Source: Lachnospiraceae bacterium (GTDB lineage Bacteria; Bacillota; Clostridia; Lachnospirales; Lachnospiraceae). From it: a DNA stretch of 64,000 bases. The first letter of the stretch is position 1, and every line of letters begins with the position of its first letter. Below the pieces are notes generated by a model, which was given only the letters and a program-made list of their open reading frames with translations, did not search any database and had not been told where the DNA came from. The position numbers and the translations under genes were made by a program. The stretch spans positions 1-64,000 of the forward strand of contig JAFXFO010000003.1 in NCBI GenBank assembly GCA_017520425.1. Reading direction: 5' to 3'. Of this stretch, positions 44,092 to 53,420 are shown one piece after another.

Positions 44092-45112
44092 CTAAAAATT
44101 CCTCCGCCGTAGCATACTCATGGATCTTACCGCCACCTGCTTCAATAACCTGTCGCATCTTAACTTCAATCAAATCGGCCTGTTTCGCAATCATTTTCAG
44201 ATTGTCTGCCTCATAATAATCCATTAATTCCAGCCTTTCCAATCCGAAATCTTCACAAACCTGATTCAACTCATGCTGCAGATAAATTCCCCACATATAA
44301 ACCTTTATGTAATCCTGCTTAGACGCATAATGACGGATACGAAGCCATGTATAGGAAAGCTCACCATACCAATCTGCCAAATCCTGGAAATTCTTTTCTT
44401 TTTGTTCCTCTTTTCCTTCATCATAGGTCGACATACCTTCTAAAAACACCTGTACATCACATATCAGTTCATAGCAAAGCGCCTTCTGTGCCTTCCCGTT
44501 TCGTTCCTTTAAAACCTGTAAGTACTTCTCTTCAAATCCTTCCGGTACTCTATCCATGGTTTCTAACTCTTCTACCTGATTTGTCTGCGTCTTTTTGAAA
44601 TATCTGCAATTACTGAAAGCGATTGCCTGTGCCAGATAATCCAGCACATAGCCGGCTCCCAGCTTCACTTCACTACCTTTTCCAAACAGCATCTGCATAT
44701 AAATACTCTTTGCCTGAGCATATGCCTGTAACGCACACATATGCATCTTCTTCCTATTGTTGATGTTTTCCTGCAATTTCTTTTGCAGACCAATAAAACG
44801 TTCTAAATCCTCGTCACTTCTTGCATATAGTACCTTTGCATCTGCCAAAACCGTAATATTATACTCCTCCAACTCTGCAAAGCCTTCCAAACGTTCCCAA
44901 GGAATACCCCAGATATCAAAGCCTTCTCCGTTTAATATAAAGGTTCTTCCAAACTCATTTCCTTTTTTCGTAATGGGGACAAAGAAACTTACTGCATCCT
45001 CCTTATCCTCTATTCTTAATGTAGTATGGGAAACCACTAAAGCTATATCATCAACATAGTTTTTCTTCACCTGTTCAATTACCCAATTTGTTACAAATTC
45101 ACTATTTTTCAT
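44081..45112 (-). CDS. Unrecognised 343-residue protein paired with the CD3324-type regulator
   Basis: Soluble protein. Residues 1-110 are alpha/beta (VDDIALVVSHTTLRIEDKE, VSFFVPITKKGNEFGRTFI, YNITVLADAKVLYA) and resemble a degenerate nucleotidyltransferase fold without the catalytic Asp pair; the rest (115-343) is helical, with many aromatic and charged residues, similar in feel to KNTase/HEPN C-terminal domains. I do not recognise the family. Overlap with the HTH gene suggests a functional pair. Confidence 0.6.
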   Translation of the reverse strand: MKNSEFVTNWVIEQVKKNYVDDIALVVSHTTLRIEDKEDAVSFFVPITKKGNEFGRTFILNGEGFDIWGIPWERLEGFAELEEYNITVLADAKVLYARSDEDLERFIGLQKKLQENINNRKKMHMCALQAYAQAKSIYMQMLFGKGSEVKLGAGYVLDYLAQAIAFSNCRYFKKTQTNQVEELETMDRVPEGFEEKYLQVLKERNGKAQKALCYELICDVQVFLEGMSTYDEGKEEQKEKNFQDLADWYGELSYTWLRIRHYASKQDYIKVYMWGIYLQHELNQVCEDFGLERLELMDYYEADNLKMIAKQADLIEVKMRQVIEAGGGKIHEYATAEEFLDEV

Positions 45113-45242
45113 ATTCTTTCCTCCTGCTGTAAATACTTATTATTTATCTACTATTCATTTCTCGGTTAACCTAAACTCAGTATAACGCATCGCAATCAAC
45201 ACTTCAATGTAACAAACTCTTCCGTACCATTCTTTCCGAAAA

Positions 45243-45722
45243 TCAATTTAACAGTGCAATCCCCAGATTCAAATATCCCGCAAAAGTCACCCATAGCAAA
45301 TAGGGTACGAGAAGATACCCTGCCGACTTAGAAATCCTATAAAACCTTACCAACGTCACAAAAATCAACACCCACAATAATATCAGCCAGAAGAAGGCAA
45401 AAACATACCATTGCAAATTAAAAAACCAGGTGGACCAAAGGAAGTTCACCAACAACTGATAAAAATAGACACTTATGGCCTGACTCTTTTCCTCCATGAT
45501 ACCTTCGCTTGTTAATACCAGATAGGATGCCACTCCCATGAGGATATAAAGAATGGTCCACACCAACGGAAACAACCACCCGGGCGGGGAAAGCGGTGGC
45601 TTATTTACCGTCTGAAAAATCATCATGCTGTCCTTTGTGAGTAATGCCGAAATCACCCCGACCACTAACGGTATTGCGATACAAATAGCCAGCAACTTCT
45701 TATTTATCTTCTTATCATCCAT
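45243..45722 (-). CDS. tspO: TspO/MBR family protein
   Basis: 159 residues from ATG 45722 (MDDKKINKKLLAI), with GGAGG 9 nt upstream. Five membrane helices and the diagnostic PPLSPPGWLFPLVWTILYILMGVASYLV segment (about 41-68), WSTWFFNLQW. TspO proteins bind porphyrins and cholesterol-like ligands and act in tetrapyrrole or stress responses. It follows the unknown 343-residue gene's promoter side and is not obviously in an operon. Confidence 0.9.
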   Translation of the reverse strand: MDDKKINKKLLAICIAIPLVVGVISALLTKDSMMIFQTVNKPPLSPPGWLFPLVWTILYILMGVASYLVLTSEGIMEEKSQAISVYFYQLLVNFLWSTWFFNLQWYVFAFFWLILLWVLIFVTLVRFYRISKSAGYLLVPYLLWVTFAGYLNLGIALLN

Positions 45723-45789
45723 ACAAAAACACCTCCGGTATAATTTATGAAATCCATTCACAGATTATACCGAAGGTGGTACTTACTCG

Positions 45790-47169
45790 TTACATTCTTA
45801 CTTTCTTCTTCCATCCGCCACGCAGATATAAAATAGTGGTGATAATAGCTCCTATCAACCAGGCACATAGCAGGGAAATAAAGATACACTCCTGTCTGCC
45901 GTTGGGATGTTCTGCACTCTTTGTGAGCCACACTAAGCCATATGCAATGGGCAAACGAATCACAACAGAGGTTAATACGGAAATCCACATAGGGGTCACG
46001 GTATCTCCGGCACCACGCATAATACCGGATAAACTCTGGGTCACTGCCATGGCAATATATCCCAAGGCTATAATACTCATCATCTTTCTGCTCAAATCTA
46101 CCAGTTCGGCAGTTTCCGTAAACATACCCATTAAGAATTTACCAAATATTAAAATCAATGCTGTCAATGTGGCAGAAGTAGCTACTGCCAATATAGTACC
46201 CTGTTTTGCCCCCTTGGTCACACGCTCCATATTTCCGGCACCAATGTTCTGTCCCGTATATGTAGTCATGGCAGTACCAAAGGAGAAATTGGGTAACATC
46301 GCAAAACCATCCACACGCATGATCATAATATTCACTGCCACAAACATTTCTCCAAAGCTGTTGGTTAATTTCTGTACAGAAATCATGGCTACTGAGAAAA
46401 TAGCCTGTGTCAAACCGGAAGGTAAACCTAAACGAATTACAGTCATGGCGTATTTTTTCCTTAATACCAGATACTTAGGTTTCAAATCAAAAAGCTGAGT
46501 CAAAGTGGCCAGTCTCACAAAACAAAGTATGGCAGAAACAGCCTGTGCTATAATGGTAGCCCAAGCCACACCACTGACACCCAAATTAAATTCTTTCACA
46601 AATACTAAATCCAACACAATATTGATTGCAGTGGATACCAATAAAACTACCAATGCCCAAAAAGCATCTCCCAAACCTCTCAAAATACCACTCAAAATAT
46701 TATAAAAGGCACTTCCTGCACATCCAAGGAATAAAATCATCAAATAGACTTCGCATCCGTCAATAATACCGGTCGGTGTATCCAATATCTCCAACAAAGG
46801 TCTGGTCACCAATACCGATAATGCCATAACAATCAGTGATGCTATTGCCGTTAAAACAATACAATTTCCAACCGTGTAGGAAAGTTCCTCTCTCTGTCTT
46901 GCTCCAAAATACTGGGACACCATGATACTGGCTCCCATACTGATGCCGATAAACAGTACCAGAAGCAGGTTCAATACAGGTCCTGCCGCACCTACTGCTG
47001 ACAATGCACTGTCACCCACATACTTTCCAACTACTATGGTATCCACTGTACTGTATAACTGCTGTGCGATATTCCCAATCAGCATAGGTAATGTAAATAC
47101 AACAATCTTTTTCCAGGGTGTACCCTCCGTCATATCCGTGGGCTGAAACAAACTTTTCAAAACATTCAT
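45790..47169 (-). CDS. MATE-family efflux transporter
   Basis: 459 residues, 12 membrane helices in two MatE halves (about 15-175 and 240-400). Start MNVLKSLFQPTDMTEGTPWKKIVVFTLPMLIGNIAQQLYSTVDTIVVG is typical of the NorM/DinF-like MATE group. Exports drugs or metabolites with H+ or Na+. Lone gene between TspO and the terminator at 47241. Confidence 0.93.
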   Translation of the reverse strand: MNVLKSLFQPTDMTEGTPWKKIVVFTLPMLIGNIAQQLYSTVDTIVVGKYVGDSALSAVGAAGPVLNLLLVLFIGISMGASIMVSQYFGARQREELSYTVGNCIVLTAIASLIVMALSVLVTRPLLEILDTPTGIIDGCEVYLMILFLGCAGSAFYNILSGILRGLGDAFWALVVLLVSTAINIVLDLVFVKEFNLGVSGVAWATIIAQAVSAILCFVRLATLTQLFDLKPKYLVLRKKYAMTVIRLGLPSGLTQAIFSVAMISVQKLTNSFGEMFVAVNIMIMRVDGFAMLPNFSFGTAMTTYTGQNIGAGNMERVTKGAKQGTILAVATSATLTALILIFGKFLMGMFTETAELVDLSRKMMSIIALGYIAMAVTQSLSGIMRGAGDTVTPMWISVLTSVVIRLPIAYGLVWLTKSAEHPNGRQECIFISLLCAWLIGAIITTILYLRGGWKKKVRM

Positions 47170-47240
47170 ATCCTACTCTACCACCTTTTTCTTCAAATCA
47201 TCTCTCTTTTCATACCGTACTATTCTATTCCAATACAAAT

Positions 47241-47271
47241 AAAAAGGCAAGGGGTAACCTTGCCTTTTTTT
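47241..47271 (-). terminator. Terminator after the GGDEF gene
   Basis: AAGGCAAGG/CCTTGCCTT stem with T runs on both strands. On the minus strand it follows the GGDEF fusion gene's stop at once. Confidence 0.85.
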
Positions 47272-47274
47272 GAA

Positions 47275-49188
47275 TTATTCCTGTCGCTGCTTCTTTTTTC
47301 TGTTTTTGTCCATATACATTTTCTTATCTGTCACTCTGATGCAATCCTCCAAGAAGGTATTCACATCAATCTTAAACACATCATAACCGTAACTTATGGA
47401 CAAATCTGCCAGCTTTTTGTGTCGTGTATTATACTTCACAATCTCTTCATCTACGCGTTTCCAATAGTTTTCAACTTCCTCCTCCGATTTTGCCATACCC
47501 ATAATGACAAATTCATCACCACCATATCGGATTACATAGCTCTTACCTGCTTTTTTCTGAAGAATCTTAGCAGCAGTCTTAATAATCAAATCGCCTTCTT
47601 CATGTCCACATCTGTCATTAATCTTTTTCAACCCATCCACGTCCACAAAGGATATCTGCATACATGTATTAGTCATCAGGCATTTTTTCTTCAACTCCAT
47701 GAAGTAACGCTCCATACCAAAACGATTGTATACACCGGTAAGAGAGTCCCTGATATACATATCATCCAAACGCTTCATGGCATTCCGCAACATACTCTGC
47801 TTACGGATATTCTCGATGGCATCACCCATATTAATCAGCCAGCTTACATATAACTGATTACCCACCGTGAAGGAACTGTCCACAAATACAAAGTATCCGA
47901 AATTTCTTTCCAAATAGTGCAGGGGAGAAAAAATATACAGCTTTCCGCTCTCGGTATCATGGAACAAATCATCAAATGCCTGCTTGGATTCGAAGGATGC
48001 ATGATTCTTAAACACACCATTCTGATACGCAATAATGACATCCACATTGCAGGAGTACGCCAGTCTTTCCTCAATGCTCATGTCTTCCTGTTCCATCATA
48101 CCCAGTTCAAATATATCTTCCACAAATCCTTCATTTGCACAAACATAAAACTCAGGAGGATTAATGGCCTTGATAAACTCTTTGATACAATCCTTCCATT
48201 CTTCAAAGGTATTGCCCTCAATGATATGCTTTTCTAACATAATCATTTGATGAAGAAGCTTTCTTCTCTCATTTTCCATACCCAGAGCTCCGATTCGGTA
48301 CTCTTGTTCCTGTGAGAATGATTTACTTTGACAGCCGCAACTCTCATTCACAATCAGCTCATCAGCCAGATAGGTGCAATCCTTTACTTCCTTACCATTT
48401 ATTTTGTCCAGCAATACCTTACAAGCAGCCTCTCCCAGCTCTTTGCTTCTGGTTCTCACCGATGTAATCTTAGGACTGTGTACCTGTCCCTCCAGACTGC
48501 AATCATATCCGGCTACTATCACATCTTCCGGTATCCGGTGTCCTCTATCCATCAAAATATCTGCTATGGTAATTGCCATAGTATCATTGGCACAAATAAT
48601 TGCTTCCGGGAAAGTCAATGGGGAAGACAATATCTCTTTTGCCGCAAGAGCACCGCCGGTGATATAAAAATCTCCCTGACTGATACGTTCCGGCACTATG
48701 GGAATCTTATTCTCGGTCAACACATCCAAATATGCCTGATATCTGGAATCTGCATCAGCATTTCCTTCGATTCCTTTCACAAAATTTATCTTTCGTTTCC
48801 CATGGTCCTTTACGATATGCTCTACCAAAGCGCGCATTCCCTCATAGCCATCCATAAACACGCTGGGATAATCTCTTAAGGAAAATCCGACGCAAACAAT
48901 AGGAACCTTTACCTTCAGTAACAGCTTTTCAATCTTATTTCTATTATATTCCAAATGCATGGCATTTGCGATTACTATCACTCCATCGAATAAATTCAAA
49001 TCCGGAAGATTCACAATATTGATTTCTCCCAGATTATGCTTCTCTTTTTCAAAAGCTCCTGTAAACCACAAAAATACTGCTACATTGCATCCGTTATATT
49101 TTGCCCATTCTTCAATACCTCGCATAATATCTGACTGGTCTGTGGTATCCATAGAAGTCATTAATACCGCGATATTCTTGTGCTCCAT
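47275..49188 (-). CDS. Sugar-binding (LacI-type) domain fused to GGDEF
   Basis: 637 residues from ATG 49188 (AAGGAGG SD, 8 nt). Residues 5-285 are a periplasmic-binding-protein fold of the LacI/GalR effector type (FDGVIVIANAM, DRGHRIPEDVIVAGYDCS, KITSVRTRSKELGEAA) but with no HTH and no signal peptide, so it is cytosolic. Then a linker/GAF-like region and a GGDEF domain (about 480-637) with intact RYGGDEF. No RxxD inhibitory site before it. Likely a diguanylate cyclase sensing a cytoplasmic sugar. Divergent from a GH51 arabinofuranosidase, so arabinose-related sugars are a candidate ligand (inference). Confidence 0.85.
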   Translation of the reverse strand: MEHKNIAVLMTSMDTTDQSDIMRGIEEWAKYNGCNVAVFLWFTGAFEKEKHNLGEINIVNLPDLNLFDGVIVIANAMHLEYNRNKIEKLLLKVKVPIVCVGFSLRDYPSVFMDGYEGMRALVEHIVKDHGKRKINFVKGIEGNADADSRYQAYLDVLTENKIPIVPERISQGDFYITGGALAAKEILSSPLTFPEAIICANDTMAITIADILMDRGHRIPEDVIVAGYDCSLEGQVHSPKITSVRTRSKELGEAACKVLLDKINGKEVKDCTYLADELIVNESCGCQSKSFSQEQEYRIGALGMENERRKLLHQMIMLEKHIIEGNTFEEWKDCIKEFIKAINPPEFYVCANEGFVEDIFELGMMEQEDMSIEERLAYSCNVDVIIAYQNGVFKNHASFESKQAFDDLFHDTESGKLYIFSPLHYLERNFGYFVFVDSSFTVGNQLYVSWLINMGDAIENIRKQSMLRNAMKRLDDMYIRDSLTGVYNRFGMERYFMELKKKCLMTNTCMQISFVDVDGLKKINDRCGHEEGDLIIKTAAKILQKKAGKSYVIRYGGDEFVIMGMAKSEEEVENYWKRVDEEIVKYNTRHKKLADLSISYGYDVFKIDVNTFLEDCIRVTDKKMYMDKNRKKKQRQE

Positions 49189-49308
49189 TGTTTCACCCTC
49201 CTTATGATAGTAACCATCCCCATATATAGTCATTTTACCATTTGTTGTACATAATTTTCAAGTCCCTTCCTGTTCCATTCACTCTTTTCTATATTTTACA
49301 CGGAAATG

Positions 49309-49337
49309 TTGCACAATTTTTGTAAACTTGGTATAAT
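49309..49337 (+). promoter_or_regulatory. Promoter of the GH51 gene
   Basis: TTGCAC (49309-49314), 17-bp spacer, TATAAT (49332-49337), 42 bp before the ATG. Confidence 0.8.
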
Positions 49338-49349
49338 TTTATACGAGGT

Positions 49350-49358
49350 AAAACGTTT
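49350..49358 (+). promoter_or_regulatory. Candidate LacI-family operator
   Basis: AAAACGTTT with the central CG typical of LacI/GalR operators, placed immediately downstream of the expected transcription start of the GH51 gene. A repressor could block elongation or initiation here. Short, so uncertain. Confidence 0.35.
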
Positions 49359-49379
49359 GACTAAAGGAGGAATTTAACG

Positions 49380-50987
49380 ATGCCCAAAAAAGCAAAAGTT
49401 ACCGTGCATCCGGCCTATGAAATCGGTGAAATATCACCCAGAATTTATTCTGCATTCTTAGAGCCCATCGGAAATATGGTAAACGGAAGTATGTTTAATC
49501 CCAAGCATCCCACCGCGGACGAAAAGGGTCTGCGTCATGATTTTATCGACGCCATTAAGGCTACAGACCTTCCGGCAGTACGTCTGCCCGGCGGTAATTT
49601 CGTATCAGGCTGGGACTGGAAGGATTCTATCGGTCCCAAAGAGCAGCGTAAAGCTCATTTGGACCTGGCATGGCACCAATACTATACCAATGAGGTGGGA
49701 CATGATGAATATCTGCAGTGGTCTGAAATGACCGAAACCGAGCCCATGTACACCATTAATCTGGGTACAGGTGATATTAATGATGCGGTAAAGATTATTG
49801 AATACACTAACCATGAAGGCGGCACTTATTGGTCCGATCTTCGTAAAGAATACGGCCATGAGGATCCCTATGGTGTCAAAATATGGTATTTGGGAAATGA
49901 AGTAGATGGTTACTGGCAAATCGGATCATACCAGAATGACCCCAGAGGCTATGGTCTGTTGGCCAATGAAACCTCTAAGCTGATGAAGTGGGTGGATCCT
50001 AAGATTGAAACCGTTGCCTGCGTATCCTGCTCACCCAATATGCTCCACTATCCGGAGTGGGATTTAACCGCACTTACCGAATGCTACCATAGCGTGGATT
50101 ACATATCCATGCACCATTATCAGTCTGTTTTGTTGGATGACCTTCCTACTTACTTAGGTGCATCCCGTTACTTTGAAGACTATATCAATACCGAGATTGC
50201 CATCTGTGATTATGTGGCAGCCAAGCTGAAATCTCCTAAGAAAATGATGATTTCTTTTGACGAGTATGCTACCATGATGCGTCCTGCGGGTGAACTTCAT
50301 TACGGTCGCGGAGAATACTTACATTACAAGACCCATTACAATTTTGATCCAAACCGCGGTTATACCCGTTACGACCCCGACAATATGCCGGAGCGTGGCT
50401 TCAGAGGCGGCAGCGATATGTTACAGGCTATCGTAAATGCTTCTACCATTTTAACCTTTATCCGTCACGCAGACCGTGTTAAGATTGCCTGTATGACCGG
50501 TGGTTTACATGTATTGGCTTCCTGTAACAAGGAGCATGTATGGAGCACCGCTTCTGCCATTCCTTATACCCAGCTGATGCGTTATGGTCGCGGCACAGCT
50601 CTGCAGACCAGCGTGGACTGTGATACCTATGATATCCCCAGCTATATCGTAGATGATACCAATCAGTACTACGAGCAGGATAATGTAGACTTCATTGATA
50701 CTGCTGCTGCATTTGACAAGGAGACCGGCGAATTATCCATCTTTGTCATCAACCGTAACTGGCAGGATGCCAATGATATCGAATTGGATGTATCAGGCTT
50801 TGAAGGCGTACAGTTTATCGAGCACTTGGAGATGCATACCGATGATCTGACCAAGGCTAATAACTTTGAAACCCCTGACGCGATTCAGTCCGTGGTAAAT
50901 TCCTCTGCAACCTTTGCTGACGGCAAGGTAACAAGCAATGTAAAGGCTATTTCCTGGAATGTCTTCCGTTTCAAGGTAGAAAAATAA
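49380..50987 (+). CDS. GH51 alpha-L-arabinofuranosidase
   Basis: 535 residues, intracellular (no signal). TIM barrel with acid/base Glu174 in WYLGNEVDG and nucleophile Glu295 in SFDEY; C-terminal beta domain from about 415. Releases L-arabinofuranose from arabino-oligosaccharides. The RLPGGNFVSGWDWKD segment is typical. The nucleophile motif has Tyr rather than Trp after Glu. AAAGGAGG SD. Monocistronic; ends in a strong terminator. Confidence 0.9.
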   Translation: MPKKAKVTVHPAYEIGEISPRIYSAFLEPIGNMVNGSMFNPKHPTADEKGLRHDFIDAIKATDLPAVRLPGGNFVSGWDWKDSIGPKEQRKAHLDLAWHQYYTNEVGHDEYLQWSEMTETEPMYTINLGTGDINDAVKIIEYTNHEGGTYWSDLRKEYGHEDPYGVKIWYLGNEVDGYWQIGSYQNDPRGYGLLANETSKLMKWVDPKIETVACVSCSPNMLHYPEWDLTALTECYHSVDYISMHHYQSVLLDDLPTYLGASRYFEDYINTEIAICDYVAAKLKSPKKMMISFDEYATMMRPAGELHYGRGEYLHYKTHYNFDPNRGYTRYDPDNMPERGFRGGSDMLQAIVNASTILTFIRHADRVKIACMTGGLHVLASCNKEHVWSTASAIPYTQLMRYGRGTALQTSVDCDTYDIPSYIVDDTNQYYEQDNVDFIDTAAAFDKETGELSIFVINRNWQDANDIELDVSGFEGVQFIEHLEMHTDDLTKANNFETPDAIQSVVNSSATFADGKVTSNVKAISWNVFRFKVEK

Positions 50988-50998
50988 TTCAAATAAAA

Positions 50999-51050
50999 AT
51001 GGCTATCTGCGCTGCCGTCTTTCATGTCGGTCGCAGATAGCCATATTTTT
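50999..51050. terminator. Terminator between convergent GH51 and sugar kinase genes
   Basis: 11-bp stem GGCTATCTGCG/CGCAGATAGCC (51001-51011, 51032-51042) with an inner GCCG/CGGT helix. Flanking A and T tracts on both sides make it bidirectional. Confidence 0.85.
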
Positions 51051-52014
51051 ATACTCTTTCTTTTATCAATGTCTCTACCTCATCCACGGTAGGCATAACC
51101 TTTAATGCCCCTTTCCGCGTGGTAATAATGGATGCTGCCGCATTGGCAAAGGTCAGCATTTCTCTTAAATCCTCTTCCCTTAAATCTTTCAATCCTTTCT
51201 CCAACAGGAAATGCAAACAGGAACCCATAAAGGTATCCCCTGCACCGGTGGTTTCGATGGTGTCTTCCTGCAGGAAGCCGGAAACCTCTACACGCATATT
51301 CTCGTAATAAGCTCTGCTACCGTCCCTTCCCATGGAAAGAAGAATCAATGGTATCTGATAGGTATCCTGCAATAGCTTTGCCCCTTTATCAAAATCATCT
51401 TCTCCTGTAAACCACCTGATTTCATTATCTGAAATCTTCAGAATGTCACAATACCCCAAACCATATGCCACCTGTTTCTTTGCCAGCTCCAGGCTATTCC
51501 ATAAGGACTCCCGTAGATTCGGGTCAAAGGATATAAGCAGCCCATTCTCCTTAGCCACTTTAAGCGCTTTTATGGTGGCTTCTCGCACACCCTCATGGGT
51601 CATGGACAGAGTACCGAAATGAAAGAGTTTTGATGCCCGAATCATCTCCTCATTTACTTCCTCCTGCTGTAACATCATGTCCGCTCCGGGACTACGATAA
51701 AAGGAAAAGCTTCTGTCACCGGTCTCATCATTTTGTACAAAGGCCAGGGTGGTTCGCACATCCTTATCCAATATCAGATTGGCGGTATCGATTCCCACCG
51801 CTTCCAACACTTTCTTTAATCTGAATCCAAAAATATCTTCGCCCACCTTACCGATAAAAGCAGTATTATGTCCGAATCGTTGCAACATGGCCAACACATT
51901 ACAGGGTGCCCCGCCGGGATTGGCCTCAAATAAGGTGTTACCCTGTGAAGTGTTACCGTTATCCGTAAAGTCTATCAGCAATTCTCCCAATGCTATTACA
52001 TCATATTTCTTCAT
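51049..52014 (-). CDS. PfkB-family fructokinase
   Basis: 321 residues. Ribokinase fold: substrate motif NPGGAPCNVLAML (31-43), ATP/anion-hole motif TGAGDTFMGSCL (about 255-266) with catalytic Asp. GELLIDFTDNG at the N-terminus is typical of bacterial fructokinases. The isomerase gene directly upstream (21-nt gap) makes fructose from mannose a likely substrate (inference). Confidence 0.88.
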   Translation of the reverse strand: MKKYDVIALGELLIDFTDNGNTSQGNTLFEANPGGAPCNVLAMLQRFGHNTAFIGKVGEDIFGFRLKKVLEAVGIDTANLILDKDVRTTLAFVQNDETGDRSFSFYRSPGADMMLQQEEVNEEMIRASKLFHFGTLSMTHEGVREATIKALKVAKENGLLISFDPNLRESLWNSLELAKKQVAYGLGYCDILKISDNEIRWFTGEDDFDKGAKLLQDTYQIPLILLSMGRDGSRAYYENMRVEVSGFLQEDTIETTGAGDTFMGSCLHFLLEKGLKDLREEDLREMLTFANAAASIITTRKGALKVMPTVDEVETLIKERV

Positions 52015-52035
52015 GGTTTCATCTCCTCTGCCGGA

Positions 52036-52722
52036 CTATTTTGCTGCAGGATATTCGTTACAAAGCAAACGATAAGGAGGTTCATCTTCTTCTATTTCCG
52101 GGAATCTGCCTACAGGGGGATTGAATCGATTATCCGTATTGTCATCGTTACACTGACTGACTTCTCCCAAAAGCACCGGTCCGGTACCTTCTTCTACCTG
52201 AAAATCATGGTACAAAAACTGCTGCACATGAATACTTTCACCGGGAGTCAAACGTATTAATGTGCCCGCCGGTACGGTATAAGTACGACCGTCCGTATGT
52301 ACGGTTACATCGGACTCATAATCTATTTCCTCATTTTCCAAAGAATTGTAGACACGAATCAATACATTGCCGCCGCCTCTGTTGATAATATCCTCGGTCT
52401 TGTACCAATGGAAGTGATTAGGTGCATACTGACCTTCCTTCAGATACAAAATTTTCTCCGCATACACCTTGGGATACTTTTCCTGCATGTCACGGTTTCC
52501 ATTCCGGATGGTTATCAAAGAAAAACCAAACTTATCAAAATCATTACTACCGTAATCCGTGATATCCCAGCCTAACATGCAATCCCTAACTTCATCGTAT
52601 TCGTGACCCTTTGTCTGCCACTCCTCAGGAGTGAAATGACAAAAGGGCGGCAAATAGCAATGATATTTGATACACATTGACTCCAGTTCTTTTAATGCTT
52701 TGTTGATTTCCGAACGCTTCAT
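52036..52722 (-). CDS. D-lyxose/D-mannose isomerase
   Basis: 228 residues; cupin-fold D-lyxose ketol-isomerase family. Metal ligands in PNHFHWYKTEDI (His, His, Glu) and the second His in HVQQFLYHDF. Converts lyxose to xylulose and usually mannose to fructose. Co-transcribed with the fructokinase, so mannose to fructose 6-phosphate can be made without mannose phosphorylation. Confidence 0.87.
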   Translation of the reverse strand: MKRSEINKALKELESMCIKYHCYLPPFCHFTPEEWQTKGHEYDEVRDCMLGWDITDYGSNDFDKFGFSLITIRNGNRDMQEKYPKVYAEKILYLKEGQYAPNHFHWYKTEDIINRGGGNVLIRVYNSLENEEIDYESDVTVHTDGRTYTVPAGTLIRLTPGESIHVQQFLYHDFQVEEGTGPVLLGEVSQCNDDNTDNRFNPPVGRFPEIEEDEPPYRLLCNEYPAAK

Positions 52723-52755
52723 GAAACCGCCTCCTTATACCCTAAAACGCTATTT

Positions 52756-52788
52756 CAAAAAGGCTTCCGGAAAACTCCCCGAAAGCCT
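52756..52788 (-). terminator. Terminator of the IreB-like gene
   Basis: Stem AGGCTTTCGG/CCGGAAGCCT (with one mismatch) plus TTTTT on the minus strand, 6 nt past the stop codon. Confidence 0.75.
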
Positions 52789-52793
52789 GATTT

Positions 52794-53246
52794 TTAATAC
52801 ATTCCTCTTCTCGAACTGATATACGCTCTGATTAGCACATCGCAATATTCCTTCACTGTATTTTCTGCAATCTTATTACGTGCCCCGTTTTTCACGGATA
52901 CATAACTCACGTCATCCGTTACCAGAAATCCCACAATCTGTTTCACCGGGTCATAGCCCGCACTTGTCATGGTTTGCAGTACAAACAATAAATTCTTCGC
53001 AGCCTGATAGGTATTGCCGGAATACTCACTCATAGGCTGTCTGTTATAAAACACTTCCAACATAAGCTTCAGGACTTCATCCCTGTCAAACTCCAACAAC
53101 TTCATACGTGCATTATTCTTACTGGTGATATAAGCAACATCTCCGGTCAGCAAATAACCAAGAAACTGATTATAGGCATCATAATTATATTGCTTCATTG
53201 TCATATACGCGTTATCCAGCGCTTCGATAATACGTGTGTTTATCAT
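52794..53246 (-). CDS. Tandem IreB-like protein
   Basis: 150 residues containing two copies of the IreB (DUF965) motif: residues 7-69 with YNQFLGYLLTGDVAYI (25-40) and NNARMK, and residues 81-146 with VKQIVGFLVTDDVSYV (101-116) and NGARNK. Ordinary IreB is about 85 residues with one copy and is a phosphorylated regulator linked to the IreK Ser/Thr kinase in enterococci. Here two copies are fused in one chain; each may form one half of the IreB dimer fold. No kinase gene is nearby. Confidence 0.8.
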   Translation of the reverse strand: MINTRIIEALDNAYMTMKQYNYDAYNQFLGYLLTGDVAYITSKNNARMKLLEFDRDEVLKLMLEVFYNRQPMSEYSGNTYQAAKNLLFVLQTMTSAGYDPVKQIVGFLVTDDVSYVSVKNGARNKIAENTVKEYCDVLIRAYISSRRGMY

Positions 53247-53420
53247 AAATAATCCCTTAATCTTTACCTTGTACTATGCTTCATCCCTCATCATGCTGAT
53301 ACATGCTCCCTACATTCACATGACTCGCATATATTTTACCACATCTTTACTGAAAATGATAGTCTTTGATTAAGTTTTTTCACTAAGTATATAATCAATA
53401 CCTTTCGTTCCCCGGGATTT

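Noticed and set aside
45776..46498. 240-residue plus-strand ORF opposite the MATE gene
   Set aside because: Antisense shadow of a membrane protein; no SD or recognisable domain.
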